64,000 nt of DNA, from positions 77,718,135 to 77,782,134 of the forward strand of contig OY726569.1 in assembly GCA_963383645.1 (NCBI GenBank). The letters run 5' to 3'. Below the pieces are notes generated by a model. The model was not told the DNA's origin. It saw only the letters and a list, made by a program, of their open reading frames with translations, and did not search any database. Position numbers and translations under genes: made by a program. This DNA is from Muscardinus avellanarius (taxonomy: Eukaryota > Chordata > Mammalia > Rodentia > Gliridae). Positions 58,864-64,000 of this stretch are shown piece by piece (within the stretch, counting starts at the first letter, position 1; each line of letters begins with the position of its first letter).

Positions 58864-60215
58864 GATTGGGGTGTATCCCCTTAAAGACTCTTACGTGGCG
58901 ATGCTCTAAAATAAAGCCCTCTTCCCGCAAGTGGATCATGTACACCATCTGCGAAGCCAGGCTGAACCCCTGCCCGGCTCCTAACATCTGGTTTGGTTGT
59001 CCGCACAGAACCCCAGAGAGCAGAGCCTGGCGGGAGGGCCTGGAGGTGAGCAGCTGCTCCTCTGTGGCCAGCCGCAGTCCCCTCACTTTTCTTATGCAAC
59101 GGGGATGAACTGGGTCATTCTGAGGATTAAGTGGGTATAGCTTGTGGACTTTTGATACCAGCTGCAAAATGTTAGATCTTTCTAGTGGGAACCCTTGTTT
59201 GATTATGTTACATTGTGTAGTCTCAGATGCCAGTCCTTCAGCAAGACAGACTCCCTCCCTCTCTCTACAAACACCTGGGGCTGTTCCTCCTTCTGTCTTT
59301 GCTTCCTTGTTTGAAGCCTCTATCCCCAAGATCCTTCACAGACTAAAAGGCTCCTGCACCTCCACCCAGCACATCTGTTTTCCAGCTGGCAGGAAGCAGA
59401 AAATGACAAACACACATGCAAGCTACCTCTTAAAGAGCTCATTGCTTGCACGGCACTGATGAGAACGCCTTGATAGTAGCTAAGCTGAGAGCACCGGGCC
59501 CAGCGTCAAGATTTCCCCAGATTCTTTTACAATGGGAGAAGGAGGAGGGGGGATTTTATCAGCTTGTCTGTCATTGCTACTAAAATGCTTGACAAGCACA
59601 ACTTAGAGCAAGAAAAGTTCATTGGGCTCACGGTTAGAGAGGTTTCAACCTATGGCTGCCAGGCACCAAGGCAGGAACCACAGTGGAAAGAACAGCGGAG
59701 GAGCCAGTTCAGCTCGTGGTGGGGGAAGCGGGGGCGGGAAAGAGCTCCCAAGGCCACCCCCATCCACCTCCTCCAGCCCTGGTGACACAGGAGCTTCTCC
59801 GAGGAGACATTTTACATCTAAACCATGACGGGGCCGGGGTAGAGGCTGAGGTGCTCTTGGGAGGCTCTGCCACAGAGCAGCTGGAAGAGACTGCAGCCTC
59901 CCTGTCCCCCATACACAGAGGATTAGGTAAATCCCTAGTTTACTAGCCTGGAGATAGAGAAACTTGTGCAGTTGAGATCACCACACAGGGCAGAAGCAGG
60001 CGCCACAAGGGTTGCTGTGGCTCTTTTACTCAGGACCCTGGCAAAGCGCTTCACTGCCTAGGGCTGACTCTCCCCGCACAGCCGGATCCCCACCTGCTGG
60101 ATATGCCAAGTTCTTCCTGCACTACTACCACTACCACTACCAACCTCCTCCTCCTCTTCCTCCTCCTCCTCCTCCACCGTCCTCCTTCTCCTTCTTCTCC
60201 TTCTCCTCCTTCTTC
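58864..60215 (+). other. PAPLN intron 2, mostly unique
   Basis: No exon recognised. Positions about 59570-59920 contain GGGCTCACGGTTAGAGAGGT and CAACCTATGGCTGCCAG. These resemble a common old mammalian interspersed repeat, but I cannot name it. A CTC/CTT-rich pyrimidine run fills 60140-60215. Confidence 0.45.
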
Positions 60216-60219
60216 TTCT

Positions 60220-60810
60220 ATACTGGGGGTGGAACCCAGAGGCTTTCTACCTCCAGGCTATACTCCCAGACCTATTTTATATTTTATTTGGAAACGGTCT
60301 CACTAAGTTGCTGAGAGCCTCACTCAGTAGCTGAGGCTGGCTTCGAACCTGTGCAATCCTCCCGTCTCAGCCTCCCAATCGCGGGGATTACAAGCGTGCG
60401 CCACCACGTCCAGCCTTCCTGCCCTTCTATATGTCCGTCTTAGATGGGTTCGCTCTCGTGACCCAGGGGCTCACTCAAGGGCATGTTTGTGGACATCTTG
60501 GCTCTCAACCCAGGCTTGCACTGCCAGGGTGTATCATCATCAGAGGAGAAAGCCCCCGACCCCCTCCTAAGGGTTCCCCACCACTGGGGGAAAACAGCAG
60601 GAGCTCAAGGGATGCCATAGGGCCAGGTGCAGTGGCGCAAGCCTGTAATCCCAGTACTTGGGAGGCTGAGGCAGGAGAATGGTGGGCTGGAGGCCAGCCT
60701 CAGTAATTTAGTGAGAGTCTGTTTCAAAATTAAAAAAAAAAAAATCAAAAGGGCTGGGGATGTAGCTCAGAGGTAGAATGCCCCTGAGTTTAACCCCCAC
60801 CAGGGGTGGG
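60220..60810. mobile_element. Antisense and sense SINEs
   Basis: An antisense dimer lies at 60220-60416, preceded by the pyrimidine run. A sense dimer lies at 60620-60805. Confidence 0.87.
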
Positions 60811-61248
60811 GAAGAGAGAGAAAGAAAAAAGAGGCCGCCAGAGGTAGCTTTGCCAGATGAGAAAACTGCAGCTGGGGGAGCTTAAAGGTCTGTCCCCAAG
60901 CCATGCAGTTGTGTGCTCCTGGCCTCTGTCGGCTCCTTTCTACTCCTTTAGGGCCCCCTTCTCACATCACTGGCGCTGCTTCCCCCCTCCCGGGGGCGGG
61001 GGGGCCTCTTCCTTGCCACCCCATCCTCCCGGCACTCCTCTCCCACCCCCAGCTCCCAGCTCTTTATGGTGAAAGCTGGTTAGTTTGATAAGTGAGCACG
61101 GTGGGGCCCCTGGCAGTGTTGCTGTGTCCGGACGGGGGAGCTCTGGAAGGGAGAACCTTCCAGTGTTTCAGGGGGCCCTCGTGGGGGCTCCCAGCTCAGG
61201 CCCCAAGTGGGTGGCACTGCCTCACACAGCCCAGCGTGTCGTTTGCAG

Positions 61249-61364
61249 GCTCCCAAGGTGAGGCGGCAGAGTGCTACCTGGGGCCCCTGGGGCGAGTGGA
61301 GCCCCTGCAGCCGGACCTGCGGAACGGGCATCAGCTCCCGGGAGCGCCGCTGCTACTCCCAGAG
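61249..61364 (+). CDS. PAPLN: PAPLN exon 3 (first thrombospondin type-1 repeat, part 1)
   Basis: A 116-bp exon between GTTTGCAG and GTAGGG. It encodes APKVRRQSATWGPW, GEWSPCSRTCGTG, ISSRERRCYSQ plus two bases of Arg. WGPWGEWSPCSRTCG is the hallmark of a TSP1 module: stacked tryptophans in a WxxWxxW pattern (C-mannosylation sites) and CSRTCG, the O-fucosylation motif. This is the N-terminal module of papilin. RRQS follows the signal peptide and resembles a basic processing site. The ending phase is 2. Confidence 0.93.
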
Positions 61365-61792
61365 GTAGGGAGGCTGGAGCGGGAGGCTGGCTGCTCTATG
61401 TGGGGCTAGGCCTCACGCCGCGGAGCGGCAGGTTCACTCTGGATGCAGTAATTTCCCACCTACTTACACTGATTCCAACCCTGAGCCCTGGTTTGCAGGA
61501 GCTGGAGCGGGTCTGCCTCCCCCACCCCTGAGCCTCCGGCCTGGCACGCAGTGCCCGGCGCGTGGCAGACGCCGTGGATTTGGGGGAAATGAATGAGTAA
61601 TCTTCAACATGCAGTTCCTAATTTCCTGTGGTTTTCTTGCCCTCAGCTGCTTTTGTCAAAAGTTGATGGTCACGGTGTTGGGTGATTTATTCAACACTGC
61701 CTATGTGCCCGGCATGGGTTCTGTGGAGGGGATGGGGCAGGAGAGAAGGGGCATCTCCCACCACCCCTGGTTTGTGAACTCTCCTGAGAGCC

Positions 61793-61795
<3 letters not shown>

Positions 61796-61855
<60 letters not shown>

Positions 61856-61890
61856 CTGGAGACAGACAGACAGACAGGGGACACAGACAG
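61796..61890. repeat. (GA)n tract followed by CAGA units
   Basis: GA runs from 61796 to 61851, then GACAGACAGACAGACAGG-type units to about 61890. It lies in PAPLN intron 3, about 270 bases upstream of exon 4. Confidence 0.95.
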
Positions 61891-62122
61891 GTTCTATTGC
61901 TCCTCTCATTGCAGACCACCTGCACAGGCGGGTAAATTGCACCCACTGCCAAGGGCAGAAACCAGGTCTTCTCTGGGCATTTGCTTAAGAGGCTGGGCTG
62001 TCCCGATCACGCCCGCCCGAGGGGACCGTGCCGAGGCCCCCCGCCCCCCCCCGGGGAGCCCCAGGGGAGCGGGGCCCGCAGGGAGGAGGGGTGTGGGTCT
62101 TCCCGGCGCTCTTGCCCCGCAG

Positions 62123-62183
62123 GAGAGACGGCGGCGCCCGCTGCGTGGGCCCGGCCCGGAGCCACCGCACTTGCCGCACGGAG
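62123..62183 (+). CDS. PAPLN: PAPLN exon 4 (TSP1 repeat, part 2)
   Basis: A 61-bp exon between CCCCGCAG and GTAAGG. It completes Arg and encodes RDGGARCVGPARSHRTCRTE, the remainder of the TSP1 module with its cysteines. It ends in phase 0. The exon and its flanks are very GC-rich. Confidence 0.92.
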
Positions 62184-62268
62184 GTAAGGGCCCAGCGCGG
62201 CCCGCCGGGGCTCGGTCGTGGGGGGCGGGACCCCGCGGACCCCCGACCCGCCTTTCCTCCGCCCGCAG

Positions 62269-62371
62269 AGCTGCCCCGACGGCGCGCGGGACTTCAGGGC
62301 GGAGCAGTGCGCGGAGCTGGACGGCGCCGAGGTCCGCGGCCGGCGCCTGCGGTGGCTGCCCTACTACGCGG
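62269..62371 (+). CDS. PAPLN: PAPLN exon 5 (end of TSP1, start of ADAMTS cysteine-rich/spacer region)
   Basis: A 103-bp exon between CCCGCAG and GTGAGC. It encodes SCPDGARDFRAEQCAELDG, AEVRGRRLRWLPYYA plus one base. DFRAEQCAE is the conserved start of the ADAMTS-like cysteine-rich segment after the first TSP1. The gene continues past the window. Human papilin is about 1,280 residues with more TSP1 repeats, a Kunitz domain, Ig domains and a PLAC domain, so only the first tenth is here. Confidence 0.93.
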
Positions 62372-62479
62372 GTGAGCTCGGCCGGCCGCGGTGTAGACCC
62401 CAAGGCCCTCGCAGCGGCGCGGGGATGTCTCGAGGTCGTCGCCGCCTCCCCCACTGCACTTTCCTCAGTCCCAAAGCTA

Positions 62480-62813
62480 CGGCCCAGGCCTGGAATCCCA
62501 GTACTTGGGAGGCAGAGACAGGACGGTCAGCGGTTCGAAGCCAGCCTCAGCAACTTAGTGAACCCCCCCAGTGACTTAGTGAGAACCTGTTTCAATATAA
62601 ATAAGCCGGAGCCGGGCGCGGTGGCGCACGCCTGTAATCCAGCATTCGGGAGGCTGAGGCCGGAGGATCGCGGTTCGCGGACAGCCTCCGCTACTTAGTG
62701 AGACCCTCTGCAGCTCAGTGAGACCCGGTTCCAAAATAAAGAATAAAAAATTGGGTAGGGGGTGTAGCTTGAAGGTCGAATGCCTCTGGGTCCCATTCCC
62801 AGAACCGCAAAAA

Positions 62814-62844
<31 letters not shown>

Positions 62845-63640
62845 AAATAGGGCTGGGGATATAGCTCGGAGTTAGAATGCTCCTGGGTTCCATCTCCAGG
62901 ACTGCCAAAAAAAAAAAAAAATAGTAAAAAAAGTAAATCGGGCTTGGGGTGCACCTGTGAGGTAGACTGCCTCTGTGTTTAATCCCTAGCAAAAATTAAT
63001 AATAACAACAACAACAACAATAATTTTTATATGTCCACATCATAGAAAAACTGGAGCACAGATAAAAGGCTAAAAAATGTGGTTTTGGGGGGACTTACCT
63101 TGTGGATAGTTGATTATGATCCTGTTAGCATTTCTGGGCTGTTTAAATAATGTGTACATAATATCTAGATATTAAGTACAATGAGAAGCCGGATGTGATG
63201 CTGCACTCCTATAATGCTTACATTTTTATTAGGAATCAATCCTGGGGCGATTTCTCAATACCAGGGCAGTATACTTGAGAGGCTGGGATAGGAGGACTGC
63301 AGGCTTAAGGACAGCCTCACCAAGTAGTGAGATTCTCATCAACCTAACGAGATCCTGTTTTCAAAATAAAAATAAAATAGGGCTGGGACTGTAGCTCAGA
63401 GGTAGAATGCCCCTGAGTTCAAATAAATACAAGAAAGAAGCCACCTCCCCACCCCTCTCACGGGCTCACTGTGAGCTCTTCATCCTCAGCCTTTCCACAT
63501 TTTTCTGTGTGTACATATCTGTAAATATTACATAGTAACTCCCATTTAACTTTTTTCTTTGGGAATACTGGACCGAACCCAGGGCCTCGCACATGCCAGG
63601 CAAGCGCTGTATCACTCAGCTATATCCCAGCCCTTTTTAT

Positions 63641-63673
<33 letters not shown>

Positions 63674-63857
63674 GTGATACTGGGGATAGAACCCTTCTAC
63701 CTCCGGGCTACACTCCCAGGCCATTTTTAAAATATATTTTTTATTTGGAAACAGGGTTTCTTAAGCCTGCGAGGCTGACTTCGAACCTGCAGGATCCTCC
63801 TGTCTCCGCCTCCCAAGCGTGGGGATTACAAGCGTGCGCCACCACGCCTGGCCGTCT

Positions 63858-63900
<43 letters not shown>

Positions 63901-64000
63901 TGGCACTGGGGATGGAACCCAGGGGCCTTCTACCTCCGGGATACACTCCCAGACCTATTTTATATTTTATTTGGAAACAGGGTCTCTTAAACCAGCTGAG
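62480..64000. mobile_element. SINE block in PAPLN intron 5, to the window edge
   Basis: Sense copies lie at 62480-62600, 62607-62810 (full, with (AAAT)n tail at 62812-62845) and 63186-63430 (diverged, with an insert in the left half). Right halves lie at 62846-62910 and 62937-62990. A reversed ID lies at 63560-63635. Antisense dimers lie at 63672-63853 and 63900-64000, the last cut by the edge. (TG)n lies at 63860-63899. Confidence 0.83.

Noticed and set aside
59564..59830. Possible coding exon with text such as LEQEKFIGLTVREVS
   Set aside because: The underlying DNA resembles an old interspersed repeat, and no splice sites in phase with PAPLN frame it.

Overview
The window is mammalian nuclear DNA, most likely from a squirrel-family rodent (Sciuridae) or a close relative in the squirrel-related clade. 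Two things point there. The exons match presenilin-1 almost residue for residue. More than a hundred copies of a dimeric SINE fill the rest: a 7SL-RNA/B1-like left half, an A-rich linker (AATAAAGAATAAAAAATAGG) and a tRNA/ID-like right half. B1-ID dimers of this kind (B1-dID, MEN) are known from squirrels, dormice and mountain beaver. There are no bacterial-type genes, operons or CRISPR arrays.

Layout, left to right on the + strand. (1) Positions 1-27700: the 3' three quarters of PSEN1. This runs from the last 16 bases of conventional exon 4 through exons 5-12, the TAG stop at 26343-26345 and a 3' UTR that resembles the human one to about 27700. Every exon has AG/GT borders, keeps frame and has the length expected for this gene (142, 68, 221, 99, 87, 174, 119 bp). 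Both catalytic aspartates are present. (2) Positions 27700-50540: a gene-poor spacer packed with SINEs. It holds a young ORF1-only LINE-1 element (38680-41445), a retrocopied 3' UTR of an unknown gene inside a multi-layer SINE nest (45216-46592), and a possible solitary LTR fragment. (3) Positions 50540-51620: a CpG island followed by a GC-rich minisatellite, the probable promoter of the next gene. (4) Positions 53671-64000: the 5' part of PAPLN (papilin): a signal-peptide exon and three exons of the first thrombospondin type-1 module and start of the spacer. The gene runs off the right edge. The order PSEN1-PAPLN, same strand, matches human 14q24.

The two genes are not known to work together. 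PSEN1 is the catalytic subunit of gamma-secretase, in membranes; papilin is a secreted extracellular-matrix glycoprotein. They are only conserved neighbours.

The most interesting item is the LINE-1-type insertion at 38680-41445. It has target-site duplications, a two-copy repeat in its 5' UTR, an intact 320-codon ORF1 and a G-rich 3' end. In place of ORF2 it carries a reversed fossil fragment of a much older L1. It looks like a HAL1-style (half-LINE) non-autonomous element that has captured antisense L1 sequence. Also notable are sites hit by two successive SINE insertions with the same target duplication, and a minisatellite whose unit lengths follow the order 55-55-39-39-55-55-39-39-56.
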